Assembly (NCBI RefSeq): GCF_000003195.3
Contig: NC_012878.2
Location: forward strand, 55,676,629-55,740,628
Direction of reading: 5' to 3'
Source: Sorghum bicolor
Lineage: Eukaryota; Streptophyta; Magnoliopsida; Poales; Poaceae
DNA: 64,000 bases
Shown: positions 12,601-22,910 of the stretch, piece after piece
How the letters are laid out: every line of letters starts with the position of its first letter
How positions within the stretch are numbered: the stretch's first letter is position 1
The notes under the pieces: generated by a model
Databases searched by the model: none
Told to the model about the DNA's origin: nothing
The model's input: only the letters and a program-made list of their open reading frames with translations
Program-made: the position numbers and the translations under genes

Positions 12601-14232
12601 CATCAGCACCACAAATTAGATTTTCAAATGGCAAGTCCTTGTCTTTTTCCCCGGCAAATCATGGAAGTCAACTGAACCAACATTATTTCTCTTCTGTGAA
12701 TACTATCGAGTACAACAATACTCTCCTGAACAGAGCTACTAGTGCTCCAGTTCATAGCCAGGTTAGTATTGTCCTTCTGTTAGAAGAACACCAGCTTTTC
12801 AGGCGAGACATATTTTAAAGTTGTTTCCTTGCATGCATTTCTTTAGCTATGGAGAGCTGCATCACCTACACCAACAACGCAATGGGGAAGTATTCTTCCT
12901 ACTAATCAGGTTTCAAATATGATAGGAACTCACAAACCGGCTATAGTATCAGCATCCCAGGAACCTGCTGCTGAGGCCACAGCTAATGGTAGAAAGGCAC
13001 TTCCAGAGGTAATGGGGACAGGTGCCTCAACAATTTGCGTTTTGTTCTCCCATTATTCTTTTTCTTGTATGCCTTTTGTTCTAAAATCAGGAAATTTTGT
13101 AGGATATTTTTGCGATGAGCTATCGTCCAGTATCTTCAGCCTGGAACTGGCAACCAAATCCCCGTGTAAATATGCAATACGGACAATACCGCACGCATAA
13201 TCCCGTGGGAATTGTAAATGTACGTGTTGTGATGTCATTTCAATCAGTATCGCATTAAGATTACTATTTCTCTTTCCTTAGTTATTTCTTGTTTCGTGTG
13301 CAGACAACTCAACTTGCCCATCCATACCCAGTAAATCCTGTTAACTTGGCAGGAGGGCCTGCATCAGCTCATGCCTCCACCAGAGTACTGAAAAGTTCTA
13401 CCTCCTGTACTAGTAATATGTAAAATGCCAATAAGATTAGATGGTCGAAATGCTCTAGAGTTATATATACAATATCTAACCCAACCTATGTACTTTTATA
13501 TTCAAGTGCACGATCTATCTGTGTCATTTTCTATAAGTTTCCTTATCTAAAAAAAAATCTTCTATAAGTTTATTGTTTCTGGCAATGATGAAATGCAATT
13601 TCCAATTTTTTCAAGAACTATTTTGAACTTCACTGTTTTTTGCTAGCTGTGTAAAAAAAATATCATGTTGCCTGTGTGCAGTTCCCTTCTTTAACTTCTA
13701 TGCAAGAAGCATTAGCAAATCTGGGCAGTACTGCATTGTTGCCGCGTGCTGCAGGTAATGGGATCTCTTGGCAAGTTCAGCTCCTCCCAATGATGAAGGA
13801 CAGCAGTAGCTCCTACTCTCTTGGCTTCATATAGTTTCCTTTGTTAAAATGATTTATTTACAGATCATCAATACATGGTTCAGCAACATGCAGTTCAAGT
13901 ACAAAATAATACTTTCCCCACCGGGTAACACCCCTCCTCCCTCTCCCTCCTTACTCACATTGTCAATATGCCATATATTCTATATTCTAATATTTATGAA
14001 CTTTTTATGGTTTTTATTACTGAAACAGTGAAACTGAGCGTGGCCACTAATCCTTCCAATGTTGTATGCTCGTCTCTTTTCTGAATATTGTAGATATGAA
14101 GGAATCAGAGGGATGGCCACGACTGCCAACACATATGGCTTACCTTCGATGGATCAACGTTTGGCTGCTCAAAATATACAGGCCATGAACCACAGTTCTT
14201 TACCCCGAGTTGGCACAAACCCGTTTGCTTAA
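9645..14232 (+). CDS. AGD14-like ADP-ribosylation factor GTPase-activating protein
   Basis: Exons: 9645-9743, 10427-10488, 10633-10720, 10809-10867, 10952-11045, 11172-11576, 12333-12761, 12847-13008, 13103-13213, 13304-13384, 13682-13754, 13864-13924, 14094-14232; 620 residues. The Arf-GAP zinc finger is complete: Cys27-X2-Cys30-X16-Cys47-X2-Cys50, followed by GIHR with the arginine finger Arg55, then FSHRVKSVSMAKF. An Arf-GAP fold continues to about residue 134 (HWDLQG, LRNFIKNVYVE). The rest is a Ser/Thr/Asn-rich low-complexity tail ending VGTNPFA, where the NPF could bind EH domains. Members of this family stimulate GTP hydrolysis on ARF GTPases in Golgi/endosome traffic. Exon 9 could alternatively end at 13219, adding two codons in frame. 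Confidence 0.9.
10323..10445. repeat. Direct repeat copying the exon 2 splice acceptor of the Arf-GAP gene
   Basis: About 34 bases spanning the intron 1 acceptor and start of exon 2 (10412-10445) have a near-identical copy 89 bp upstream (10323-10356). The upstream copy also keeps an AG and is followed by GCAG|GTTTAG, so it looks like a decoy mini-exon. Confidence 0.8.
11577..12332 (+). other. Intron 6 of the Arf-GAP gene (756 bp)
   Basis: Nothing coding is seen. A sequence near 11964 (TACTCCCTTCGTTCTACAAT) resembles a Stowaway/mariner MITE terminus, but I could not find a convincing partner end. Confidence 0.5.
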
Positions 14233-14763
14233 TCTGTTACCCCAGTTCTGTCGTTGTATATAGTTTTTAGCATTTGATGCTACGTTTTGTCCGTGAGAAG
14301 ATGTTAGTGGAATAATGTAGAGGATCAAGCAGACTGCTAAGAAATGCCTGACCATGACCAGTTTTGTGTATAGGATTTTATTTTCGCTATAAAAGATGTT
14401 GATTGCTCACCTCGTCGTCCCTCCTAGATGCACCAATTTGCACGTGGTGCCTGTGATTGAACAGGCTTGGAATTGAAATAGCAGCTCAAAGGGGAGGTTT
14501 GTGCGCTGCACTGCTGCGGCAGAGATGGAGCTTGGGGCAACCGTGCAGTGGTGGTGGTGGGGCACTGGGGATGCACCTAGAAAGAGGACGGATCGGTCTA
14601 TGGTGTCGAGGCGTGTAACCTTAGTGTCATATAGCACTGTCTCTGGGATCTATATTCAGAAAAAAGATCATCGAGAGGTGTAGATGCTATTCTTCTCAAA
14701 AAAGAGTTGAAGAAACAAAAAAAAAATGTCAGGCACCTGCTCGTCCATGCTCAAGACATGTAG
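14233..14763. other. 3' UTR of the Arf-GAP gene and spacer
   Basis: The sequence directly after the stop is presumably 3' UTR. Short open frames on both strands at 14407-14683 have no domain content. No other feature is seen. Confidence 0.45.
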
Positions 14764-14948
14764 CGTATATTACTAGTGTCTTTTGTCTGATCAAACTATG
14801 ATTGGTTCAACGGAACATTGTAGGACTTACTATGCCTACTTCCAATATTTCTTTCTAAGAAAACTTAATTTCAAATCAATTGTCTCATTTTGTGACTCAT
14901 TATTTAATGCAAATTTGCTAATGTTTTTTTTAATGTATCTACGTACTA

Positions 14949-15207
14949 CTCACTCCATTCCAAATTGTAAGTCATTCCAAAAATCTTAGAGAGTCAAACT
15001 TTTTTAAGTTTGACCAAATTTATATGATAAAATAATTATTATTATGATATCAACTAAGTATCATTAGATTCTTCCTTAATTATTTTTCATAATATAGTCA
15101 CTTTACGTTACAAATCTTAGTATTTTTCTCTATAAATTTGGTCAAACATCAAAATGCTTTGACTCTCCAAGATTCTTGGAATGACTTACAATTTGAGATG
15201 GAGGGAG
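14949..15207. mobile_element. Stowaway-like MITE (Tc1/mariner type) inside the tandem array
   Basis: The ends CTCACTCCATTCCAAATTGT and ACAATTTGAGATGGAGGGAG are inverted copies and are flanked by TA on both sides. Comparison with other array units shows that the insertion interrupts the block CTACGTAC-TA-TATCTTTC. Confidence 0.9.
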
Positions 15208-17383
15208 TATATCTTTCATAATAACGAACAACATAATCTTCTTAGAGATTTATGGGCATTAATTTGCAGCAAGACACATATTTGATATTCTAACTAATAA
15301 TATAAAGTTTATGGACATTCATTATTAGTTACACTTCGATTGTCCCATGCATGCTACATCGAAGACTCATATACCATGAGTTATAGTGGTCAAACGAAAA
15401 CTCGAGTATATCTACATTGAGACTTATTATGCCTACTAATAGTTTAATATTTCTTTCTAAAGAAAATTTAATTTCAAATAAATTATCTCATGTTATGACT
15501 CATATTTAATGCGGTTTGGTTGATATTTTTTTAAAAAAGTATCTACATACTGTATCTCTCATAATATATAACTAAGATATCAAAGTAATAGCATAATCTT
15601 TTCACAAATTTATGGGCATTAATTTGCAGTAAGATATGGATTTGACATTCTAGCTACTATACCAAAGATTCATGGACATTCATATTAGTTATACTTCGAT
15701 TCTCCTATGCATGCTATATTGAAGACTCACATATCATGAGTTGTGGTGGTTAAATAAAATATAACTTATGCTCTACATATAGACTTATTATGTCATAACA
15801 GTCCAATATTTCTTTCTAAAAAAACTTAACTTCAAATTAATTGTCTCATTCTCTGACTCATATATTTTAATGTGGTTTGGTTGATATATATTTTAAAAAA
15901 ATATCTATATACTATATCTTTCATAATAACTAGGATATCAAAGTAATAACATAATTTTTTTTCAGAGATTTATGAGCATTTAATTTGCACTGAGATATGG
16001 ATTTGACATTATAGCTACTATATTAAAGATTCATAGACATTCATTATTAGTTATACTTCGATTCTCCTATGCATGATACATCGAAGACTCATATACCATG
16101 AGTCATAGTGGTCAAACAAAAAATCGAGTATACTCTACATTGAGACTTATTATGCCTATACTAATAGTTCAATATTTCTTTCTAAAGAAAACTTAATTTC
16201 AAATCAATTATCTCATTTTATGACTCATATTTAATGCGGTTTGGTTGATATTTTTTTTAAAAAGTATCTATATACTATATCTTTCATAATAACTAAGATA
16301 TCAAAGTAATAGCATAATCTTTTCACAAATTTATGGGCATTAATTTGCAGTAAGATATGGATTTGACATTCTAGCTATTATACCAAAGATTCAGACATTT
16401 ATTATTAGTTATACTTTGATTCTCCTATTCATGCTATATCGAAGACTCATATACCATGAGTTGTAGTGGTCAAATAAACAATAACTTAGACATAGAGACT
16501 TATTATGTCATAACAGCCCAATATTTCTTTCTAAAAAACTTAACTTCAAATTAATTGTCTCATTTTGTGACTCATATATTTATTGCGGTTTGGTTGATAT
16601 ATACTTTAAAAAGTATCTATATACTACATCTTTCATAATAATTAGGATATCAAAGTAATAGCATAATCTTTTCAGAGATTTATGGGCATTAATTTGTAGT
16701 GAGATATGGATTTGACATTATAGCTACTATATCAAAGATTTATGGACATTCATTATTAGTTATACTTCAATTCTCCTATGCATGCTACATCGAAGACTCA
16801 TATACCATGAGTGATAGTGGTCAAACAAAAAATTGAGTATACTCTACATAGAGACTTATTATGTCTACTAATTGTCCAATATCTTTTTTTTCTAAAAAAA
16901 CTTTAATTTCAAATCAATTGTCTTATTTTGTGACTCGTATATTTAATGCAGTTTAGTTGATATATTTTTTAAAAAGTATCTACATATTATATCTTTTATA
17001 ATAACTAGGATATCAAAGTTCAGAGATTTATGGGCATTAATTTGCAGTAAGACTTGGATTTGACATTCTAGCTAGTATATCAAAGATTCATGGACATTTA
17101 TTATTAGTTATACTTTGATTTTCCCATGCATGCTACATCAAAGACTCATATACCATGGGTCATAGTGGTCAAACAAAATATCATATATACTCTACATAGA
17201 GAATTAGAGATATAATTCATTCAAAGAGGTATGGATAAATTAATTTGGAGTGAGACATGGATTCTCACATGCTATATAAAAAATGTATGGACATTAATTA
17301 GTTGCTAGATATGAATTCTCACATCCTACACCAAAGATTCGTAGAAAGTGTTTATTAGTAGCTAGAAATAGACTCCCACATGC

Positions 17384-17392
17384 TTTATATAA
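17384..17392 (+). promoter_or_regulatory. TATA box of the LTP-like gene
   Basis: TTTATATAA lies about 100 bp upstream of the ATG. The related sequence TTTATAAAA stands in the same context in front of the duplicated pseudogene (21344-21352), which supports a shared core promoter. Confidence 0.65.
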
Positions 17393-17490
17393 GGATATGT
17401 AGGTGCAGGGTAAGGTTCACATCCATACCGATTCTGACACATTCGGTCTTAGCCGCACTAAACCAATAATAAGAATCCTAGTAGTGGAGA

Positions 17491-17922
17491 ATGTTTGCTA
17501 ATGCATTCATTCGACTTATGGTCTTTGCATTGGCTATTACTATGCTTACAATGCTTGCTCAAGGGAGCCCTTTGGTTTTCAAAGCACATGTTTTTCAAAA
17601 CTGCATGGATACCATAAAAAAACATCCCCCATACAAACCACCAAGTCGCAAATGCATCAACACAGTCACTAAATCTAACTTGGTTAGCATTTGTTCCGTC
17701 CTTGACGCCAGCGACGAGGAGAAAATAAGTGTGGAGAGGCTTGTTAGTCTGGGGCGTCAGTTTGGACAACATTTTACACCTGGGGCAAAATGCGGCAGTA
17801 AGTTATATAGTACCCTTTTATTTTATTTTATTATATTTTTTATATTATTAGTATGCTATTATATCATTATCATGTAAGAAATATGACATGAACTTTTGTT
17901 TTCAGCTTACACTATTCCATAG
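17491..17922 (+). CDS. Small secreted LTP-like (AAI-domain-like) peptide with reduced cysteines
   Basis: Exon 1 is 17491-17797 and exon 2 is 17906-17922 (GT-AG intron of 108 bp), giving 107 residues. Residues 1 to ~26 form a hydrophobic signal peptide ending near AQG. The mature part has four cysteines, and the C-terminus read across the splice is GAKCGTYTIP, preceded by ISVERLVSLGR. This ending matches the plant nsLTP-like / bifunctional-inhibitor group whose members end in roughly K-C-G-S-Y-T-V-P. That group normally has eight cysteines; here the CC pair, one Cys of CxC and the penultimate Cys appear to be lost, so function as a lipid-transfer protein is doubtful. It is probably a secreted peptide of unknown role. 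Without splicing the frame runs on to 17877 with a hydrophobic tail. A broken duplicate lies at 21691. Confidence 0.65.
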
Positions 17923-18466
17923 CTTTCGGGACCACCAGTGCCATGGTTGGCACATCTATGAGTGTTCTTGGAGATAGAGAAAGCCATGGAGTAGCTAGAA
18001 ATGGAGTAGAATAAATATATGGAAGGTTTTAATTCAAATGTCTTTATGTAATACTTTGAAGAAGAAAGTCTTCAAATATGATATGTGCAATGTGTGTGGT
18101 TTTTTATAACTGGTGTGAAATATATGTTGAATACCAACATAAAAAAGTGAGTATACCCTGAGCAGTGGCCCCGTGCTCCAAGTAGGGTGAAGACGATATA
18201 GATATTTTTTTAACTATATTCGAGACTAAATCCATTTAGAGTTCACATATGTCCGTACCCAAGCCTAGATATTCAATATCTGATACTATATCCGTATCCG
18301 AATACTCAAATCATATATTTATGATGTCAATATCCAAACATATTCTATCCAATATAGTCAACACTATTCATATTTAAATCTAAATCTGAACAAAAATATA
18401 AAAATAAGCGTCATACAAGTGATATTTGTTGGTATCCAATCCATTTACATCCCTATCCAGGTATGC
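17923..18466. other. 3' flank of the LTP-like gene and hAT-like remnant
   Basis: The first ~200 bp are probably 3' UTR. From about 18180 to 18466 the sequence is rich in ATATCCGTATCC and AATATCCAAACAT motifs and ends CCATTTACATCCCTATCCAG. That ending resembles an hAT-type terminus, so this is probably a remnant with no intact left end. Confidence 0.4.
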
Positions 18467-18573
18467 GATCTCTTGGCAAGTTTTGCTCCTCCCAATGAAG
18501 ACAAAGGATAGAGCTCCTACTCACTTGACTTCACATAATTTATTTTATTAAAATGATTTATTTAGATACCATT
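18467..18573. repeat. Fragment copied from intron 11 of the Arf-GAP gene
   Basis: About 105 bp here closely match 13755-13865, the intron between exons 11 and 12 of the Arf-GAP gene. Shared blocks include GATCTCTTGGCAAGTT, GCTCCTCCCAATGA and AAAATGATTTATTTA. The similarity is interrupted by small indels and stops at the former splice acceptor. It lies directly beside the hAT-like terminus. Confidence 0.8.
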
Positions 18574-19813
18574 AGGGTGAATAGTTTCTTCTGTTCTATC
18601 TTTTTTTCACTAAACTATCGTCGCACCTTTTGCATTTGTACCAGATCTAGATTCATGACCTGTGCTCATACAAATTAAAACAATGATAAGAAGGCCAATC
18701 CAAGACACATTGTTTCGTGCAACGCAAAAACACTTTTACTAGTGCTACTATGCTATATAATGTGCATAGTTATTCGTCTTGGCTCTGGAGGCCTAGAGCG
18801 ACCACCTTGCTCGCACCTGCTTAAGGCACATGCAACATAATTTACCGGTGGATTCACTCTTTCTTTGTTCATATCACAATATGCTTGTCTACTGAAACAC
18901 TCTAAGAAACTTATGATTGGTCCAATATTTGTTTCTAAAAAACTTTAATCTCTAACCAATTAGAAGGATATGCCACGTGTTGCAACAAAAATCACAAAGG
19001 GTTTAAAATAAAAACTAGACTACTCATATTTACTTACATGTTTTACATGAAGAGATAACTGTCATGGTGAAGGTCAGTGGATGGTGTAGCATATTAATGT
19101 AGACAACAAAATGATGTGAATTGCTAATGTGGATAGCTTAAATGAGGACATAGTTATATGTGCTAGTGGGTTGTATAATCATGTGCAAGTAGATATTGAC
19201 GTAGACGACAACTTGCATTCTGAGATAGAATGCCATTGGAAACTGAAAATGTGAAATCTATAGATATAGATATAGATATAGATAAAGATTTCTCATTTTG
19301 TGACTCATATTTTAATGTGTTTTGTAGGTGTTTTTAGAAATATCTACGTATTATTTATATTTCGTAATAACTAAGCATCAAAGTCTTAGTATAATATTTT
19401 TAAATATTTATGGACATTAATTTATAATGAGACATGAATTTTGATATTCTAGTATATCAAAGAAATATGGACATTTATTATTAGTTAGTCTTGGATTGTC
19501 CCTTGCATGCTATATCGAAGACTCATAGACCATAAGTAGTGGTGGTCAAACATAAATTCAAATATGCTCTGTATAGAGATATATAATCCATCACACCAAG
19601 AGTGGGAGAGGTATGAACAAATTAATTTATAGTGAAAATATGGAGTTATAGACTCTCACATGTTACATCAAAGATGTATAGACATTGATTAGATATATAA
19701 TTCGTCCAGAAAGTCATGGGCAAAATAGTTTAGTAGTGAGGTAGATTCTCACATACTATAGCAAAGATGTATAGAGATTGATTATTAGTTAGACATTGAT
19801 TCTTACATCCTAC
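18574..19813. repeat. Degenerate units of the 357-bp repeat, second block
   Basis: From about 18900 and again from 19285 to 19800 the blocks of the upstream array recur in diverged and interrupted form (TTATGATTGGTCCAATAT, CTCATTTTGTGACTCATATT, ATGGACATTAATTTATA). A (GATATA)n run lies at ~19259-19283. The stretch 18574-18900 shows nothing recognisable. This block leads to the duplicated LTP-like pseudogene, so gene and upstream repeats seem to have been duplicated together. Confidence 0.65.
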
Positions 19814-20325
19814 CACTACTAGAAACGCAAATATTCCTATTGGTATGGGACCAATCGATAGAAAAATTATATTTATCTTGTTGGTTACCATAAAACATAT
19901 TATAGAAAAAAGTACAAAATCGACAGAAAAGTCATATTTATTCTGTATTACTATAGACCCGATAGGGACATGCATTTATTCTTCTTTCGGTTATCAACAC
20001 AGAAATTCTATCCCACTTGCGCCTAGAATCAGAGTTGGTTGCTAACTTGGGCCTGAGCCATGGTGGCCTTTCAGCCAGCCCAAAAGAGGGTGTTCTTAGC
20101 CTCACCACGTATATAAATGTTGTCCCAACCCTAGCTCCCGTTAGATGTGTCCCCTGCTCCTATCCCTCTGTTGTTGTGGCGCTGCTCCTGCCCTCGTCGC
20201 AGCTAGTCCACTGATATTTGAAAGATGATCTCTAACAACATAATGCTCCATTGCATGTTTTATTTGATGAGGATGAATCGTACTAATGCAAGTCTTCAAA
20301 GAAGCCCTAGTGCAAGATAGACTAA

Positions 20326-20552
20326 TGCCTTGTTTAGTTCACCCTTTCAAGATTCTCCATCACATCAAATCTTACGGCACATATATGAAGTTTTAAATAT
20401 AGATGAAAACAAAAACTAATTGCACAGTTTGCCTATAAATCGGGAGATGGATCTTTTAAGCCTAGTTACTCCATGATTGAACAACGTTTGTCAAATAAAA
20501 ACGAAAATGCTACAATGTCAAAATCCAAAAAATTTTGGATCTAAACAAGGCC
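20326..20552. mobile_element. Tourist-like MITE, copy 3, inside the CACTA-like element
   Basis: The ends are TGCCTTGTTTAGTTC (first base altered) and CTAAACAAGGCC, with TAA on both sides. Confidence 0.85.
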
Positions 20553-20827
20553 TAAATCTTTATATACATATATAGTGTTAGTGACGTATGGTTGCTAGAT
20601 TGTTTGCTCAACTTAATAATTTATCTGTATGGATGGATTAAAAATACTTGTCATTTGTTATATGTATGGATGGATTATTTGTGTTGTAATATGATTTGTT
20701 AAATGAATATTCTTGGTATATGAATGATCTAAATTAAATTTGAGACTGTTTCAGTGATTTTAATTTTTTCGATTGGCTAAAGTATCCATTTGATGAAAAA
20801 GCTGATGCACATTTTCCTGCCATTTAC

Positions 20828-21063
20828 GGCCTTGTTTAGATGCAAAAACTTTTCAGATTTCGCTACTGTAGCACTTTCATTTGTTTGTGGCAAATATTGT
20901 CCAATCATAGACTAACTAGGATCAAAAGATTTGTCACGCGATTTACAGGCAAACTGTGTAATTAGTTTTTATTTTCATCTATATTTAATACTTCATGCAT
21001 GTGCCCAAGTTTTGATGTGACGGAGAATCTTGAAAAGGTTTTTGGAGTGAACTAAACAAGGCC
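20828..21063. mobile_element. Tourist-like MITE, copy 4, inside the CACTA-like element
   Basis: The ends are GGCCTTGTTTAGATGC and GAACTAAACAAGGCC, with the target duplication TAC on both sides. Confidence 0.9.
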
Positions 21064-21385
21064 TACATGTAATTCTACCCCTGTTTGCCAGATATTTTTT
21101 CGCCAATTGTTCAAATTTTTTTGTCAACAAAAAAATTGGTTAATCAATAGGTTTTTTATATTTCCTATCGTTTTAATTCCAAGGATACTTTTATATCGAT
21201 TTACCAATAGAAAAATTGATTTTTTTTTAATTTTTCTGTCAGTATTTTATATTTTTCTATCGATTTTGCATAGATAGTTTTCAGTTGTGCACATTAAAGA
21301 CTCGTGGATATTAATTATATTATCTAAATGGACTCCCACATGCTTTATAAAAGGATATATGTAGGTACAGGGTAAGATTCACATA

Positions 21386-21628
21386 GGCCTTGTTTAGTTC
21401 CCATCAAAACCCAAAAAATTTTCAAGATTCTCCGTCAAATCGAATCTTGTGGCATATGCATAGAGCATTAGATATAAATAAAAACAAAAACGAATTACAC
21501 AGTTTATCTGTAAATTGTGAAATGAATCTTTTAAGCATAGTTACTCCATAATTGAACAATATTTATCAAATAAAAATGAAAGTGCTACAGTATCTCAACC
21601 CAAATTTTTTTGAGAACTAAACAAGGCC
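21386..21628. mobile_element. Tourist-like MITE, copy 5, in the 5' region of the LTP-like pseudogene
   Basis: The termini are typical (GGCCTTGTTTAGTTCC and GAACTAAACAAGGCC). The flanking triplets do not match cleanly. It sits between the TATA-like box at 21344 and the start codon of the pseudogene, so it would lengthen the leader. Confidence 0.85.
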
Positions 21629-21873
21629 TGATATAGATTTTGACATATTCGATTCTAGTAGCTTTGAACCATTAACCCTAGTAGTGCAGAATGGTTCGTA
21701 AAGCATTCCTTCGACTTATGATAGTTGCATTGGCTATTACTACAAGGCTTGCTCAAGGCACAACGAACCCTGAGGCTTCCAAAGTAGAGTTTTTTCATTA
21801 CTGTATGAATGTTATAAAAAAAGAGCCTTGGATCCCCAAGTCTAAAAATGCATCACCATACTGCTTAGAACTG

Positions 21874-22184
21874 AGCCCTCATTTAGTTACATTCGAATCT
21901 CAAAACTTTTTCAAAATTTTTCATCTCATCGAATTTTGTGGCACATGCATAAATTGTACAGTTTGTCTATAATTTGTAAGAATCTTTTAAGATTATTTAG
22001 TTCATAATTGAACAATAATTGCCAAATATAAACGAAAGTATTATGGTACCACCGACGAAACTAAATGAGGCTCTCTCCGACCCTCGTGTGGCTTTGCACT
22101 TTTTGTACATCTTGCATTGCTTTTAATACATATTAGGTAGGGGCCTCCCCTCTCAACTTTCTAAAAAAAGAAACTAAACGAGGC
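21874..22184. mobile_element. Diverged Tourist-like MITE in the pseudogene, itself interrupted
   Basis: The left end is AGCCCTCATTTAGTTAC and the right end AACTAAACGAGGC, with CTG on both sides (21871-21873, 22185-22187). The right terminus is split by a 98-bp LINE stub. Confidence 0.75.
22072..22169 (+). mobile_element. 5'-truncated LINE stub
   Basis: About 98 bp ending in TCTCAACTTTCTAAAAAAA and preceded by AGGTAGGGGCCTCCCCT, a 3'-end style like that of the full LINE at 36834 (which ends GGGGTGTAAACCCCT then poly-A). It is bounded by 15-bp repeats, GAAACTAAATGAGGC at 22057 and GAAACTAAACGAGGC at 22170, consistent with a target-primed insertion into the MITE end. Confidence 0.75.
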
Positions 22185-22212
22185 CTGGCTTGGCTAGCAT
22201 TAGTTACGTTCA

Positions 22213-22455
22213 GGCATTGTTTACTTCCACCCAAAAACTCAAAATTTTTGAAGATTTTCCGTCACATCGAATCTTTAGACACATGCATGGAGTATTAAAT
22301 ATAGACGAAAATAAAAACTAATTGCACGGTTTGGTCGGAATTGACGAGACGAATCTTTTGAACCTAGTTAGTCCATAGTTAGACAATAATTACCCCAAAC
22401 AAATAAAAGTACTACAGTATCGCGAAATTTTTCTATTGAAGAACTAAACACGGCC
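22213..22455. mobile_element. Tourist-like MITE, copy 7, in the LTP-like pseudogene
   Basis: The ends are GGCATTGTTTACTTCC and GAACTAAACACGGCC, with the target duplication TCA on both sides. Confidence 0.85.
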
Positions 22456-22910
22456 TCAGCGTTATAGACAAGGCGACAATATGCGTGGAGAGGCTTGTTA
22501 CTTTCGGACGTCAGTTTGGAAAAAAATTTTACATCCGTACCAGAAATTCTATCCTTTAACGCATATATAAATAAAATTTGTTTTTTTTATATAAATAATT
22601 ATAGAACGAGTTTGAATCTCAAATTTTATCATGATTTATATCTATAGATGTATTATTGGTGTGCATAGTTTTATTTTTTTTAAAAACTGCTGAGTATGAT
22701 TTTAATAGTGTTTTCATGAATTGGTTTGCACTAGATATTTTGCTATTCATGGACCGTACAAAGATGTGACGGCTGTAAGGCCTTGTTTAAATTTTCAAGA
22801 TTTTTCTTGTCACATCGAATCTTTGTACATATGCATTAAGTATTAAATATATATAAAATAAATAACTAATTGTACAGTTTATCTGTAATTTGCGAGATGA
22901 GTTTTTTAAA

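Larger units (their letters stand above)
14764..17400. repeat. Tandem array of ~357-bp units upstream of the LTP-like gene
   Basis: A shared block beginning GACTTA(T/C)TATG occurs at 14824, 15421, 15782, 16143, 16497 and 16853, so the period is 354-361 bp, once the 259-bp Stowaway in the first unit is subtracted. Each unit also contains TTTATGGGCATTAATTTG, a CATGCATG(A/C)TACATCGAAG-type block and ATACCATGAGT. Units differ by scattered substitutions and small indels, so the array is not very recent. It ends just before the TATA box of the LTP-like gene, so it forms that gene's upstream region. Confidence 0.9.
19814..21289. mobile_element. Non-autonomous CACTA-like DNA transposon
   Basis: The left end is CACTACTAGAAACGC and the right end TAGTTTTCAGTTGTG, an imperfect inverted match. 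The flanking triplets are TAC and CAC. Sub-terminal motifs such as ATCGATAGAAAAAT recur in direct and inverted orientation near both ends, as is typical of CACTA elements. Comparison with a related unit at ~17330 shows that the element splits host sequence. No transposase frame is present, and two Tourist-like MITEs sit inside. Confidence 0.75.
21691..22545 (+). pseudogene. Duplicate of the LTP-like peptide gene, broken by transposons
   Basis: The first ~60 codons align with the intact gene at 17491: MVRKAFLRLMIVALAITTRL is a signal peptide like that of the intact copy, followed by a region with YCMNVIKKEP. After PYCLEL the frame runs into a MITE (21874-22184), which itself carries a LINE stub. 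Gene-like sequence resumes for ~28 bp (GGCTTGGCTAGCATTAGTTAC) and is cut again by a second MITE (22213-22455). It then resumes with TGCGTGGAGAGGCTTGTTAC up to about 22545, matching the VERLV region. With both insertions the locus cannot encode the full protein; a ~93-residue truncated product ending inside the first MITE is formally possible. Confidence 0.8.

Noticed and set aside
14764..17400. Regularly spaced repeats reminiscent of a CRISPR array
   Set aside because: The units are ~357 bp, similar along their whole length, and lie in a plant genome; there are no short repeats with unique spacers.
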